Below the pieces are notes generated by a model, which had not been told where the DNA came from, did not search any database, and saw only the letters and a program-made list of their open reading frames with translations. A stretch of DNA of 64,000 bases from Montifringilla adamsi (taxonomy: Eukaryota; Chordata; Aves; Passeriformes; Passeridae): the NCBI GenBank assembly GCA_017590115.1, contig JAGGNK010008670.1:4521677-4585676 (forward strand), given 5' to 3'. Within the stretch, counting starts at the first letter, position 1, and each line of letters opens with the position of its first letter. Shown here one piece after another: positions 1 through 13,900 of the stretch. The position numbers and the translations under genes are program-made.

Positions 1-2851
1 GGATGTCATCTTGGGCTAATATTCCTCACAAAATGAATGTCTCTCCAGTTTCAGGTTATTGTGTTGTGGCTTGTGTGCTAATGGATTAATTTCAGATGTT
101 TTCAAGTAGTTGGTTGTTCTCTTTGTTTCCAAAGTAGTCCTAATTTATTTAACAGTATTTGCCATTCAAGTCAACTGATTTTAGACAGATGTTTGTCTCT
201 TGTGTTTCAGTCTAGACATTTATGATTTACAATCTGTAGCCCATCTGGTGAATTGCCATGGGAATATGCTTATTTTCAATGCTTGAAGTATTGCAACATA
301 CTCTTTGCAAGTGTTTTTGCAGTAGCGACTGGTGAGCCAACCATCAGAAAGGGTTTATTTTAGCAAAAGACTCCAACTTGTTTGTTCAGATTAGGACAGG
401 AAAATAATCAATTTCTGTTCAAAAAAAACAACAACAAAAAATGTTCCACTCCAAAATGTTGCCTGTAAGTTGAAACTCTAGAGTGATAGATATACGGGTC
501 TAGTTTAAAAAAGAAACAAATCTCACCTGAAGAACAGCAAGAGACCTGAAAAATCCCCCTTGTCCAGCTCCATTCTCTGTGGCTGAACAAGTTTACTTAT
601 CTAACCTTTCTGGAAGACTTCAATGAGTTTTAGATTGTCCAAGTTTCTTATAGTGTGTAAATTTAAATGTCATCACTGCAGAGTGTGGTCACTGGTGTTG
701 GGTTGCTGTATGCTCTGGGACCAGGTCCTTGTCCCCAGGTGCTTTCTCCTTCCCTTCCAGGCCCACAGCAGGAGGAGAAGCTGTGGATGCACCAGGAGAG
801 GATGTGCCAGGCTGCTAAACAGCTTTGTCTGGCCTGGTCTGGACTCTTCTCTGCTTTCTCTCGTTAAATTAGTGAAGTGTAGTGAACCCCAAAACCAAGG
901 TACAGGATGGCAGGTGAGGAGAGGGACAGCTCTTTATGCTTCAGGATGAGTATCTCCAAATTCAAACCACTTCATATTTGAAACAACAAACATTTGATGC
1001 TTGAAAAGTTATTAATTCATAGTTCTGTGGTGGACAGAAGTGAGCATTTCACCTGAGTTCCTCTCAGAATTGAGCTGGATTAGTGCTGCTGTGTGACTGC
1101 TGTAGTCCTGTGTGGTAGCTTTGGACAGGGCATGTTTGGGGCAGCTGATAGCTTTCAGTTAATTTCCTGTTTTTACAGGTTACTGCATTATTTCTAGAAT
1201 ATGCCCCAAACCAGAATACAACATCTGGGAGACACACACTGCTGAGGAGGAATCTTGTGGTTCTGACATGAAAGTTGGGGTGCTGTTGTTTAACTCCAGG
1301 TTGGAGGTGCGGCAGGTCAGGCAGCCAACACCGGCCAGCAGCTTCCAGGAGGCTCCAGTGTGAATAGCAAAGGTGCTGTCGTGTAAAGAAGCCAGAAAAT
1401 GCTCCAGGAGCTGTCTGCTGGGTGTGTTTGGCACGGATTTCTGAGCAGTTTGATTGGATGTTTGGTTGAATGAGTTTGTCTGCAAAACCTTTGATGTTGA
1501 AAGCATCAGTCAAACCCAGACTGGAGCGTGGCTGGTGCTGTCGGGTCTGTGGCTGCAGAGTCCAAGGGCTGAACGTGTCATTCCAGTGTTTGGGGTTTGC
1601 AGTTTGGTCTAAATAACAATTCTGCGCTGAAACTCCAAAACACCAATGTGTTTTTTATAACATGCATTGGTTTGGCATCTTATTTTTAATTATATTTACG
1701 GCAAATCGACTTGACAGTCTGTGAGAGTGACTAAAGAGCTGTTATATTTGTAGTCCTGGGATTTAGAAAAAAGCATTAAGTGGTCATAGAAGTCACAAGG
1801 AGTTCAAGAAGTGTGTGTTACCTGCATCAAAAGTGCTTCAATCTCCACTGTCAAACAGTGTGTGCACATAAGGAGGTGACTGTGCCCTGTGGTTAAGCCA
1901 TGCACCTGCAGGATTTCTCAGGCTGATTTTTCTTTTTCATTTTAGCTGTTCCATTTGCATTTAAACAGTAATGTGTTGCAGGAGCCAAGATAATTTGAAA
2001 TTCATGGAGCCATTTCTGTTAAACTTGAGGGTTTTGGTAACGTTTTTGTACTCTTCAAAGGTGAAGGAATCACTTCATACTACTAAACTGTGACCTGAAT
2101 ATAAAATAAGCAGCTGAGGTGCCAGAATGTGAATGGTCATGTGGCAAGCATCCTTTTATTCACATCTTGGTGTGTAGATGAGGTCATCTTAAAATTATTG
2201 ACAAATCTATAGGGAGAAAACTCTGCCTGCTGCCTCTCTCAGGCATGAGCTGGTGCCATGGGGATGCCCAAGTGCTGGACACGTTTCTTAGCATTTATCA
2301 AAGCACAGGTAACATTATTTTAGCACCTTTCACTACCCTGCCGTTGGCAGGTTGAATGCAGCATGAATGGGACTTTTTTTCTGCCATTTCAGACTTCTCC
2401 AAAGGTATTTCTTAAAACTGTCAACCCTTCAAGCACTTAATACTGCTACTCCTTTTCTCTGTAATGCAGAGCTGCTTTAATGTACAAATTCACACTGATC
2501 TAAGGACAAAGTATTTAGACCTTGATCAGCAGCAGATTTAATCTGTGTCCTAGGAACTTGAATAGACACCTGGGAGTTGACTCTGCCTTGTACTGTATGT
2601 GGGCAGAGTTAAGTTAGTGGCCAAATTAACTCTTGTCCAGGAGAGAGTGCAGTTCAAAATTGTGGTGATACTGGTATATGAAAGCTCTTTACATCCTGTT
2701 TTAAAGTTTTTTACCAAATGCTCTGATATGCTCATGTTTGCTGGTGCTAAGAGTTCTAGGCTGTGGCCAAAAGGCTGGGAAGAATGCTCCCCACAGTTCT
2801 GCTGCAGAGGAAAGAAGATGAATGGAAGGATCCGGGGTTGTTTTGTTTTGG

Positions 2852-2873
2852 TTTTTTTTTTTTTTTTTTTTTT
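2852..2873. repeat. Poly(T) homopolymer, 22 nt
   Basis: An uninterrupted run of 22 T follows a ttgttttgttttgg stretch. It encodes lysine runs in a spurious antisense frame. No adjoining element with an identifiable body or target-site duplication was seen, so a retroposed poly(A) tail is not demonstrated. Confidence 0.9.
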
Positions 2874-4390
2874 CCTTGTCATCACCTTGTTTAGTCCGTA
2901 AGCTGCTTTGAGAATAACCAAGTGGAGGGAGAAGACACGTGTGCCTGACAGGGAGCCTGTTTGTGCTTGTTTCATTGAGGAAATTGTTCCGGAACAGCTG
3001 CTCATCCATGTGAAAATGCAAACCCTTGGGTCCCAGCCAAGGTCAGCAAGCCCTGGGTCATTTGTTTTAGCAAAGCAGACCAATTTGCCCTTAATTATCT
3101 CTCCTTTTCATTCTGTCACACCTTTTGCTCCATAGATTTACTTCCTGAGAGGTGCCACATGTGAAAGATGTGATACCAGTTTTGTTGAAGATCAGGAAGA
3201 GACAGAATAATTTTTCATGGGTTAATTTTAACTGTTAAGCTTTATAAAATTTAAGGCATTTACCTCCCTGGATTTAATTTTTCACTTAGCTCGTTCAGTA
3301 GGTTCTTGTTATTAAATGTGCAGGATTCTTAACTTTCAAACTCAAATGGTAAAATCCCTAAATTTCATTGTTTTCTCTGCTAGTGCAGGTATTGTGGTGT
3401 GAAATGGTAAATTGGTATGTATTTGCTGGAAACAGGGCTGAGAAATTCCTGAACTTCGGGAAACTTCCAGTAACTGCTCTCAGAATGGGAACTTCATAAC
3501 AAAGCCTGGTAGAGTTTGGTAATTGCAAAACACTAGAAACTCTGTGTACAACATATGCCCATGTGCTGGAGCTGGATGTGAAAAATATTCTACAGGGGAC
3601 ATAATAAATAAAAGCAATGCTCTCTAAGCACTCATGATAATGGTGTGGTAAAATGACTTCTTTGCCCTATAATGTTGTGTGGATGGAGAGAAATGGGAAA
3701 GAAGTGTTGCTCTAGCTGGAGGAACTGAAATGCCAGATTTTGGCTTCTATAAGGAAAGAAAACTGATTAAAGTGATCTTTAATGCGTGCATTAAAGGTCA
3801 CTAGGGAACAAGAAAAAAGCATACTTTTCCCAAAACTGGTTTTGTACAAGAATTTTGAAATTGTCATGGATTGCAACCCAGGCTATAATTAGCCTTGAAA
3901 ATCTTGGGACAGAAGTTTCTCAAGTACATTGTGACATTATTCCAGAAGGAATAAAAATGACCTGAAGAACTGTCAGTCTCTGCTTGACAGGAACGTCCTC
4001 TTGCCAGGGCAAGTGGGAGACAGAGGTGGAAGGGAGCCCTGTTTTCATGTGCAATAAAATCACCCAATAAAACATGGCACAAGAAGGAATAGAATGGTTG
4101 TTGTTGTAATTTTTGTTGGACTGAGTGTGCGGGTGTTTTTTTTAAAAGGCAATATTTTTGCAAAACCTTGCTCGTTATTTGAAATGGTTAAAATAATCAG
4201 CTTTAATGCCATCAGAGGGGTGACAAAACAGCACAAGGAAATAGGTGTTTGGGAAGAGGAGGAGGGGCTCAGACTGGGGTGTCAAGGTGTTAATTAGTTC
4301 TGCCACTGTATAAGACTGAGTTGCTTCTTTTACTTATTCCAAGTTTTATTCTGTTAAATATTAATGTGTTGGAAATAGGAAAACTGCTCT

Positions 4391-4434
4391 GCCAGCTGGG
4401 GACAAGTGGGGTGCCAGCTGGGGACAAGTGGGGT
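4391..4434. repeat. Exact 22-bp tandem duplication
   Basis: Two identical, directly adjacent 22-bp copies, 4391-4412 and 4413-4434, each starting gccagctggggacaag. The identity of the copies suggests a recent slippage or duplication event, or active length variation. Confidence 0.95.
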
Positions 4435-4947
4435 CTGTCCCCTGCCTGCTGAGGTGGACATTGGTGCCTCCAGCCTGGTGGCTTCTGCTTTTCTCTTCTT
4501 TCAGAGGAGGGGGAATAATTTCCTTGCACCTGCATTTGGACAGGGCAGCCCTCCAGGAGCCAGAGATGTGCTGTACTCCCGGGAAAGGAGCTCGGGGTGG
4601 AATTTGGCCACTGGCTTTGTCAGCAGAGGTGGCCAAGCACTGCTGGCTGAGTTTCATGAGGAACTCAGCAGCCAATCTGCATTTGTTAACAGGTTTGAAA
4701 AGTACTCCAGCAAGCTCACTACAGTGTGCAGCATCTCTGATAGAATGGAAGGACCTTTTCTCCTTTACTTTCCTTTAAAGTAAACTTTGTATTGAGCCAC
4801 AAGCTTCAATTAAAACCTGCAAAGTTGTGATTCCCAAGAGTATAAAGTACTTAAATCCAACCTGTGAATACAAGCAGCTGAGGAACATCCTCCTCTAAAG
4901 TTCTGCTTTTTAACAGGTCAAAACTATTTGAAATAATCAAAAATACT

Positions 4948-5010
4948 AAAAAAACCCTCACAAACAAAAAAACCCCAATCCAACCAAACAAAACTCAAGC
5001 CAAACAAGAT
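4948..5010. repeat. A/C-rich low-complexity tract
   Basis: The tract consists almost only of A and C, with runs such as aaaaaaaccctcac and aaccaaacaaaactc. Nothing coding is visible. Confidence 0.7.
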
Positions 5011-7824
5011 ATGGTTTTGTTTTAATGTTAATTAGAGAGTGGTTGGACAACAAGAAAATTGCTGAGACTCATTGAGCTGTGGAGGTGGGGGTCTTTATTT
5101 TACTACTACTCGAAGTTGTTTTGATACCATTGATGAGAGGAATGCAATAATGTGTGCTAAAGTCATTTGGCCAGCCCTGAAATCAAAGCAGTGGAAACAA
5201 AATCTAGCTGCAAATCACCAGGCTGTCAGTCTTTTAAAACCTGTTATCCAAATGACTTTAACAGTTTGTGGGTCATATGCAAGGTTAAGACTCATCTTGC
5301 ACGGTGCACATTTTGATGATAAAACACAATATTACTTTTTTTTTTTTATTGGAGTGGAAGTGTTACAGTCAGCAGTATCAGTGTGGGAGTTTGATTTCTT
5401 CCTGCAAGTAGATCACTACTCCATATGAGCAGTTGGCATAAGGTGTGGAAGGACAGATATGAGGCATGCTGTGCTGCTTATTTGTTGTATATATCTGCTC
5501 TCTGTGTAGAAACTCCAAAACTGTTCAATTTTAAGTTTATTTCCAAGTCAGTGTAGCTATTTTTGAGAAAAACTAGCCAATACAACTGTAAGAAGTTTTG
5601 GTGAGGGGCTGAAACACATCATGGATAAAGCTTCATTCTACTGAGCAACATTTACATGCATTTAAATTATTGTCTATTTAAATGGTGAACTCAGGATTTT
5701 AAAATTTATATCAACAGTTTTTCTTGCAGTTTTTTGAGTTTGAGAAATCACTGACAAGGAATGTGTTGCATAACTGTTAACTATTCATTTTACATATTTT
5801 CTGCATGTTCTGTCTTGAAAAACTGAACAGCTCTTGAGATAATCCAATGTGGATTAAATCCTGAAAAAAGAATCATTGCATGTTCACAATATCAGCCTTT
5901 ACCTTTTATGAACTGTCCAGCTTACTGTGGAGCAAAACTTGGCAGTGTGTACAGAGCAAAGTGAATTCAGAGAGAAATAAAAAACTCAAAAGAAGTATGC
6001 GGAGATTTTTTTTGATTGGGAAAACACGTTTATTCAAACAATATTTCTGTTCTGAACCAATTGTCACTTCATATTTTTGATGGATTTAAATAAAGCCATT
6101 TAGATGGCAGCTCCTTCCCAATAATCATATACTGCTCAGGCTGAATTTTTTCCATTGACACTAAAATTGTTGGCTGTCTGTGGAGACAAATACTGTTGTG
6201 AGGGTCACAGGGTAAGAGAGAAATCCATATGAGCTGAATAATAAGTAATAACTTTTTTCCCCTTACTAGGCCTGTAGTGTAGGTAAATTTCCGCACATAA
6301 TTAAGTATAGGAAAGTATGAAGTCCAGCAAAACCAGATCCAAAATGTTTAAGTTTAAGCTTCAGAGTTCCCATTTGCCTTATACACTTGATGTTGGTTCA
6401 CCATATTTCAAACCTAGATGTGAGTAGTAAAAGCTGTAGGGGCTGGTTAGACTGTAAATAACTGGATAGAGAAAACAAACCAAGATAAGAGGGGCTAAAA
6501 ATAACTCAGATGGATTCCTGCCTGTAACTTGGATTTTGGGAGGAGGGAAGTTCTGCTGATTGTACCAGAAGCAGCAGGAGTATAAAAATGCAGATGGAGA
6601 GGGAATGACTGCTAATTTAATGTGGACTGGTTTTGCTGATATCAGACAACAGACTGTGACTCAGTTTGTTGTTGGAGGTTTCATTAGATGAGTCTAAATT
6701 TTAGGAGCAGTCACTCCTACAGGCCATTGCATCCCATCTGTGCCTGAAGTGCTTCATATGTTTTAGTGCTCAGCTTCCTTCCCTAGAATGTGATATGGTT
6801 TGGAGATGTTGAATGGCTTCTCCATCAGAGAAGGTGATGGAGTTTCCTTTTGTGTTGTCAGTCAAAGCTGAAATTCAGTTTGCAGTGACAAGGAGCAGGG
6901 TCCTGCTGAGCTCCTCTCAAGTGTTTGACCATGGGGGCAAATGGGCTAATTAACAGTTCAGTGTCAGATTTTAATATGTAATAAGGAAGGAATGAAATTA
7001 ATTTTTCTTTTCCAAGCAGTAAACTCTGATTGCAAACAGCTGTCTGATGTTTGGGGGGTTCGTTTTATGGACTGCTCCATGTGATGTTCCCAAAGTTAAT
7101 GGGTGAATCAGTGAGCAGTTGAGAGAACTATTTCCATTTTATCTAGACACTTTCTTTTAGCTGTGAGGCTCCATTTCCAGAAGCACAGTGGTTATGGCAC
7201 TTGCTTTGTTGTACTTGTACTCAGTGCCTCAAAATGGAACTTGCATGTTCAGGGCTGGATTTCAGAGTGGAAACCATAAGCTTCTTGCTTGTATAACCAC
7301 ATTCCAAGGTTAGTCTGAATAGCTGAGATAATGAATTTGGTCTTTGTGCATTCTTAAATAGATAGATAGTTTTTCACATATGTGACTTTTTTTTTGCTAC
7401 AATTGGACGCTTTCCTTGGGAGCTGCCTAATTCCAGGCTACACAGTTTCTGCTTTGTTCCCTGCTCCTATGTCTTTGACAAGAATAACTTAAACAGAGTT
7501 CAATATAGGAATTGTGGGCTGCTAAAGAACATATTGTGTTACTGCTTAATGCTGTATAAGTTGATCAGTGGGTAATATAAAGTCTGTGTTCTAGCTGTTT
7601 TATGATGAAAATATTATTTCAGCAGAATATATGGTAAAGTCATTGAACAATGATCTTATTCTCAGAATGATGGCACAAGGCATTTTCCATATACCAGAAA
7701 TTAGTGGAGCTGCTCATTTTGTTATTGCAGGCTTCAAAAGTAAAGCTATTTTTAACCTTTTCTAAGCCATTATGCTATTTTTTTAACTGAAAAAACTGAT
7801 ATCTTATTACTCTCTTTCTATTAG

Positions 7825-7901
7825 GACCAGCAGAGGTTCCCATGATGTCACCCAATGGATCCATTCCACCTATTCATGTGCCTCCTGGTTATATCTCACA
7901 G
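7825..7901 (+). CDS. FNDC3B: FNDC3B coding exon 1 of window (N-terminal region)
   Basis: This 77-nt exon begins with two bases of a split Gly codon and ends on CAG before donor gtatgc (phase 0). It encodes window residues 1-26, Gly-Pro-Ala-Glu-Val-Pro-Met-Met, then GSIPPIHVPPGYISQ. The segment is proline-rich and precedes the FN3 array; in the family it belongs to the N-terminal, presumably cytosolic, low-structure region. The acceptor tctctttctattag has a good pyrimidine tract. The segment agrees with vertebrate FNDC3B at nearly every position I can recall, so the exon call is firm even though it is short. Confidence 0.93.
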
Positions 7902-10900
7902 GTATGCTTCTTGAAGAATTAACACTTCTATTAATAAAAGAATAAGATTTTTAAAATGTAAAAGCAAAAAACATTGGTTCACGTAGAGAAGTCTACTTGG
8001 TTGAAGTGTAATTTAGAAGTTTTAATGAAAATGGTAATATGCATCTTCATGCCTCGTGCACTTGACTGATAGTACACCCACATTTGCACGAGTGACCAGG
8101 GATGTGCACCTTCACACCCTGGTGCTTGGAGTAGATTTTGGGGTTGGGCACCAGAAAAAGCTCTGCACACGGACTGAGCCTATAAATGTAGCTTGGATTG
8201 TTTGTGAGAAGGGGAGAAGTCCTTGATGTTGGGTAATGCCTCAAGCTCTTGTGTGGCAGTCAGAAGGGGTAGGAGACCACGGAAGTGAGAGAAGGAGCCC
8301 CTGTAGCTATAAAATATGCAGTTGATCCTCGGTATCTTCCCAGCAGAAATCCTGCAGCATAGCAAGAACTGGGGGTTTTGGTGTGTTTTCAAGAATAAAT
8401 GTGATTTAACTACCTATTTATGGAAAAAATGGAAAAGTTTTTGTAAAACTGTTAGGTTTTGGAACTCTTGAACAGCTACTGCTCTTCTGTGTAAATAAAC
8501 TCAGATTACCAGTCTGTTCCTTCCATCTTCTGAAAAGCTTGGACTCTTTCTGAGGTAAGAAAAAAAAAAAAACAACAAAAAACAAAAGCCAAAAAAGATT
8601 GATATAAGGCATGACAGCTGTGATCAATACAATAAATCCAATAATGTCACCATTTTCCTTGAGACCTGGATCAAAAGCTTCCTTAAAAGTACACGAAGTA
8701 TTTCAGATATCCTTGATGAATAGCATAAGAACTTTTGGTAGATATAGTTTGGCATCTTGTTAAGCAGAAAATAGATGATGTCCTGGAGTCTCTTCCCCTC
8801 CCCAGGAAACATGTGAGCTTGTGTAATTCTGAAAAATTGTGGATGGCGTCATACTTAAATCCCACAAAATAGTGCAATCACTCTGTGGTATTTTGACTTC
8901 TGAACAGAGTGAAAACATGCTTCAAGTAAGAGGGAATTTCTTAGCCAGCCTAGGAGAGAGGGCAGGATGTCAGGGTGGTCCTCCTGCTCCTCAGCCCTCC
9001 CAAGGGGAGTGGTTGGAGTTTTGAGGCAGCATTTGCTGCTTAATGCTCCTCATGGGCTCACGAAATTTAATAGACTGGTCCGTATCATGCAGAGGTTTAT
9101 CTAAAGATTTATTCTTCCTTTGAAATAACTTTTAACACCTTTTTAATATTAAAATGTTTATACCTCTCCACCTCTGTGCTGAGATAAATGGTTGGGTATA
9201 ATTGGAATGCTTTCCAAACCAAAGGGGTGAAAGTCTTCCAGCTGTATCTCTGTCTGAGCCCAGTTCTTCTGCAAAGCTTTTTGTGGGGCACCATAATAAT
9301 TCCACTAAAGAAGCCTTTAAGTAGTTCCTTAACCAGAAAAAAATTCAACCAAAACCCCTCTTCTGAAGCAACTTTTCCAGGGAGCTGGAAATATGTTGTA
9401 AAGTTATAGGGGGAAAATCTGTATTCTGCACTTTTCTGCAGCAGAATGTGTGTTCTGTTCTGTGGTGAGTCTCTTGCCATTCAGACTGCTTCATATTAAA
9501 TAGGAGTTGAAAGTCTGCAGTAATGAAACTAGCTCTTTGTTGTAATAAATGTCTCTGCCTTATTTGCTCTTGCTTTTGTCTATTGCTTCATAGTTAAACC
9601 CAGTCTTTTATGATAAACCGTTAGAACACAACTTAAATTTAACACGTCAAGGGAAAGGCCATAAAGCAAATTAATGCACTCTGGGATAGGAATCAAAATA
9701 TATTTGATTTTTGGGCTTGATTTGTCCCCAAAGTGTACATCTAAGAGTCGGGCAGAAAGCAATGCCCCTGCAGAGAAGCAACAGTGCCTATTAAAAAAAG
9801 GCATGAAATCTTATTTCCATTTTGTTATGCCAAGCCTGTGTGAGCTGTGTTAGCCCTGAATATTACATGAGTTATCGAATGATTGCAACCCTGGATTGAT
9901 GTGGTGCTTCATCACCTCTTTGGAAAAATTGGCAGGAGGATGTGAGCCCTGCAAGGTCAGCCCCACTGGAGGCAGCACAAACACAGACTCTCTTTCTAGA
10001 CTTCAAGGACCACGTTAATAATTGTGACTAGGAGCTGGGTTTGTTGGTGTTATGGAGATGTTCCCAATGATGAGGCTTAGCCAGGGCAGGAAATGATCCA
10101 GGAAAATAATAGAAAACAAATACAGACATCCAGTTCAAATCTTTCATGCTATGGTTTTGCTCTCAAAAGACCAGCTCTTGAAAGAGACAGTATTTTGCAT
10201 TATGATAAACCTCTGTGCACCTCTGGCAGAGAGGAGCTGTCAGATCAGGGTTCATGTCCCTGCAGTTCTTTGTGGGCTAAGGGTTAGATAAATACAGACC
10301 AGCGGAGAAACTCCTTGCTGTGCTCTTGGTGGACAAAATCTCTGCTGTAGAAGCTGGTTCCGGAAGGTGACATGGCAGAGAAATCTGCATTAAATGTGTT
10401 TGATGTCAACTTTTTTGGCTTTAACTGTTAAGTGAGATTAAGGATTTGGAGGCTAAGGTGTTAAATTTGGGGATATCCTCATGGGTTGCTCCTGTTTTTC
10501 AGTGTATGTCTGGGAGGAGAGGAGGAGGGTTTGAAGTGCTCTAATCAGGAGAACTAGAGAAGCGAAAATATCAAAAAGCAGGATCATTAATGTGTTTGTT
10601 TAGTGCTACTGGCTGAGGACTGCTCTCTCTGAAATAAATCTGGAGCAATTCCTCTTGAATTTGAGAGGTTACTTTTCTGTAGCTGGACAAAAAATTTGGC
10701 ATGAAACTCCACTTTTGATTTTATTTACAGGTTTGTTAATATGAGCTCTCTGCCACAGATATTTTAAGACTAAAGGACAAATTTACTGGTTGGACCATGA
10801 GGTGCACATGTGCTGAAAAACCTCCTTTGGCCCATGGGGTTTCTGTGGTCTGAAGTTTTCAATGTGAGCCATGGTCCTGCAGTTCAATATTCCTGCACCA

Positions 10901-13900
10901 AGCACATGGCATTTGCAGAACTAAAGCATAATTTCTGGGAAGAGAAATGTCTTTAAATGCCATTCAAAATGGTAGAAAATTAATCCCATCCTTGAAAATC
11001 AGGATTTTGGTCCTCGGCACATCCTGTCCCCTCAGGGAGGTGTTCTTCTCCAAAAGCAGTTTGGCTAGCATCAGGTTTTAGTGGCAATCTCCTTGTTTTT
11101 GTATCTTACTGCTCACAGAGCTGCTCTGGGTATTTTGTAGACTGCAGCCAATCCTTTAACAGGATGATCCTCATTAAAGCTTTGAACAGAAGGAAGGTTG
11201 TGCAGATCTCACATGGAGCAAGCCATGAAGTGATGATCCTTCTGAGTTCATGGTCCTGAAGAACTGTATCATTCTAGATTTGAATAACCCCAACACGCTT
11301 GCCAGCATTCTAGATGTTTATCTGTCTATTTTCCACATGGAAGGTATAGATTTAATTTGGTGTTTGATTTAATACTGATGGATTCTAAAGATAGTGATGC
11401 AAACTTGCCACGACTGGCGTGAACTCGGATTGGCATCTTTAAGAAATTAAATGAATAAATAAAATGTTGACATCCAAGTGCCTCGTGGATGAGCTCATTC
11501 TGTACTGTTTTTGGGTACAGATTGATTTATGAATGAAGTTTCAAATTAGTTTATGAAATTTGTGAAGTATTGGTTGTGGTCCACCCAGTGGCCATGCTCC
11601 AGATGTCCTTGCTGAATCTAACATATTAAATTTAAGTTGAAATAAGGGTTGTTTGGGGTTTTTTTTGGTTTTTTTTTTGAAAATAAGTGGAAATTACTTG
11701 CATATTACCATATATACTCATTTAGTAAAGGTGTGTTACAGAATGAGGGTGGTTGTTTCTTTAACTGGATCTCACAAAATACAGATACAATTTACTTGTG
11801 CCCAATTAACATGTCTTTTTCCTTAGAGTGTGATAATAAATTTTAGTGGAGAAAAATGAGACAACATGGACCAGTGTGATGTACTTTGAATACATGAATT
11901 ATCTCTAGTTACTACAGTGATATCTGCACTGGAAAACAAATAACATTTAAAATGGCATTCCCCAAATGTGGCAACCAATGGGGGAGGCAGTTTTATTGTG
12001 TATGAGTAATGTTAACCCAGACTGCCCTGAAAGATCATCACCTACCTCATGTAGCAATTAAGCTCCCTAAAATATGGGAAAAAACCCACACAGAACTATG
12101 CTATAATAGTATTGTTATTGAGGAGGCATGCCACTTACACGAGCAAGCACAAAAAATACCAGCAAAAAACAATTTACCTACTAACTGTTCGGAAAAAAAC
12201 CCAACAAAATAATGGAAATTTATTTCTAGGTGCCAAATGACCAGAGGTATTTGTTTTCTCTAAATATAAAGCACTAAGATTAGTAATAGCAATTACTTTT
12301 AATATTCCCATTGCATCTAGAGACCTTAACAGGGATTAGGATTTTATTGATTCTTAGCACTGAAATAGAGACAGTTTAGCAATTTCAAGATGTACTTATG
12401 ATCTTTGTGACAAATGGTTTTATACAGATACAAAGAAGTGCATATTTCTTCTTAAAATAGCAAAGTTGAACCTCTCTGCTAAGTTATGTTTTTTTCATTA
12501 ATGGATCAAAGTTGATTTTATCTATCTTTGATGAACTGAATGTTGTCTCCCGGAATGGCACTACTACAATCTACTCACTGCAGGTTTTACAGATCCAGGG
12601 ATATCTCCAGTCTTTATAGCTACCTGATGCATATAACACATAAATCAGATTACCAACTTTGATTTGTTAAGGACAGAATAGTGTATTTAAAGATTGTATG
12701 TAGAGCTTCAGAAATGTACATATATATCAGTAATTCCTAGTTTAGAGAGAAAATGCCCTGTAGGATTGGGAAATAAAGTGGGTTTTGCAAAGTCCCCTGT
12801 GTTTTTGTGTTCATTTGTAATGTGTGCACGTGGAATAACAAGAATGCTGTCAGCGTTCATGGCCTGGGAGGAAACAAATAAAAGATATTAGTGTCTTGGC
12901 TTTTCAAGTGAAATAATTTGGAAGGCTGGCTCATTCTTTGAGTTGGAATAGTTGGTGGTTGTAGGTTCCTCCAAGCTGAAATTTTCCATTCTATCCCCTC
13001 ATCTCTGGCTTCTCTCCATCCTGTTGATATTTTATAGCTTCATCTAGCAGGGTAATTTCATCAAAAAAGGTCTTTGACAGGACTCTGAGCTTTCCTCCCT
13101 GCTTTATAGATGATAGCTCAGGAAGCTGAATCCTAATAATTTAAAATATGGTTTACATTATGTGCTGCTCAGTGTACAAGCTTTCTGTCTAAATCTGTTC
13201 CTTAATATATTCATCTTTCACCAGAGCACAAAAGGCACATGTAGCTGGTCTAGATGCAGAGATAAGAGTTTGGAGTTGGCTTTGAGGCTTGGACTAGTTA
13301 AAGCCATGATGAAAACCTCTCACATCAGGATGTAGGAATTTGCTCTCTCAGTTAAGTTACAGCATAATCCGAGTCTGGGAGTTAAATCCAGCATTTCTGT
13401 GCACAGTCCTAGATAAGTAGTTCTGTTTTTCGAATACGTGCTAAACGCAAAAGGATTTCCCTCTTTTCCAGGTTTCTGAGTGCAGGTTTGAGACCTGGCA
13501 GCAGGATAAGAGGTGCTGTGGAGCAGAACCAGTAGCAGAGATGGGAAGCCTGAAAATGCAGCAGTTGAAAGGATGTGATAGTCTGAATCTCTGGGATTCA
13601 GCTGTCTTCTGAGGACTCTGTAAAGTCTTTGAAATTTAAAGCTGGCAGCTGACAAATTGCTTGTGGAAGTCGTAAATTTTGAGGGTAGAATCAAGTATGT
13701 TAAGCCAAACAATTACTATTTTGGTTACTCAGCAAGCAATGTATTTTTAATGTGACATATTACAAGTGACTGAATTAACTTTCTGTAGGAAATTGTCTTC
13801 TGTAGAGGCCAGCCAAGCCACAGAAATTGTGTCCATGGTCACATCCCATAGCTAACAGGCATAAATGCACAGAACCTGAGGGCACACATGGCCTGGGGCA

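Larger units (their letters stand above)
1..7824 (+). other. Upstream intron (partial), no recognised exon
   Basis: This stretch precedes the first recognised exon and ends in the acceptor tctctttctattag. I looked for the FNDC3B N-terminal exons (start methionine region and the segment preceding Gly-Pro-Ala-Glu) and did not find them, so they lie upstream. The sequence is AT-rich with short homopolymers, including 22 T at 2852-2873 and 14 T around 5337-5350, an A/C-rich tract at about 4948-5010, and an exact 22-bp tandem duplication at 4391-4434. Open frames here (for example the 177-residue antisense frame at 2550-3083) have no recognisable protein similarity and run through the homopolymer. 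Confidence 0.75.

Noticed and set aside
623..949. Possible upstream FNDC3B exon or unrelated coding exon (108-codon frame)
   Set aside because: The translation does not resemble the FNDC3B N-terminus or any family I know. There is no convincing acceptor/donor pair with the phase needed for exon 1 of the window.
2550..3083. 177-codon antisense open frame
   Set aside because: It runs through a 22-nt homopolymer giving a lysine run. There is no recognisable domain, and it lies in intron.
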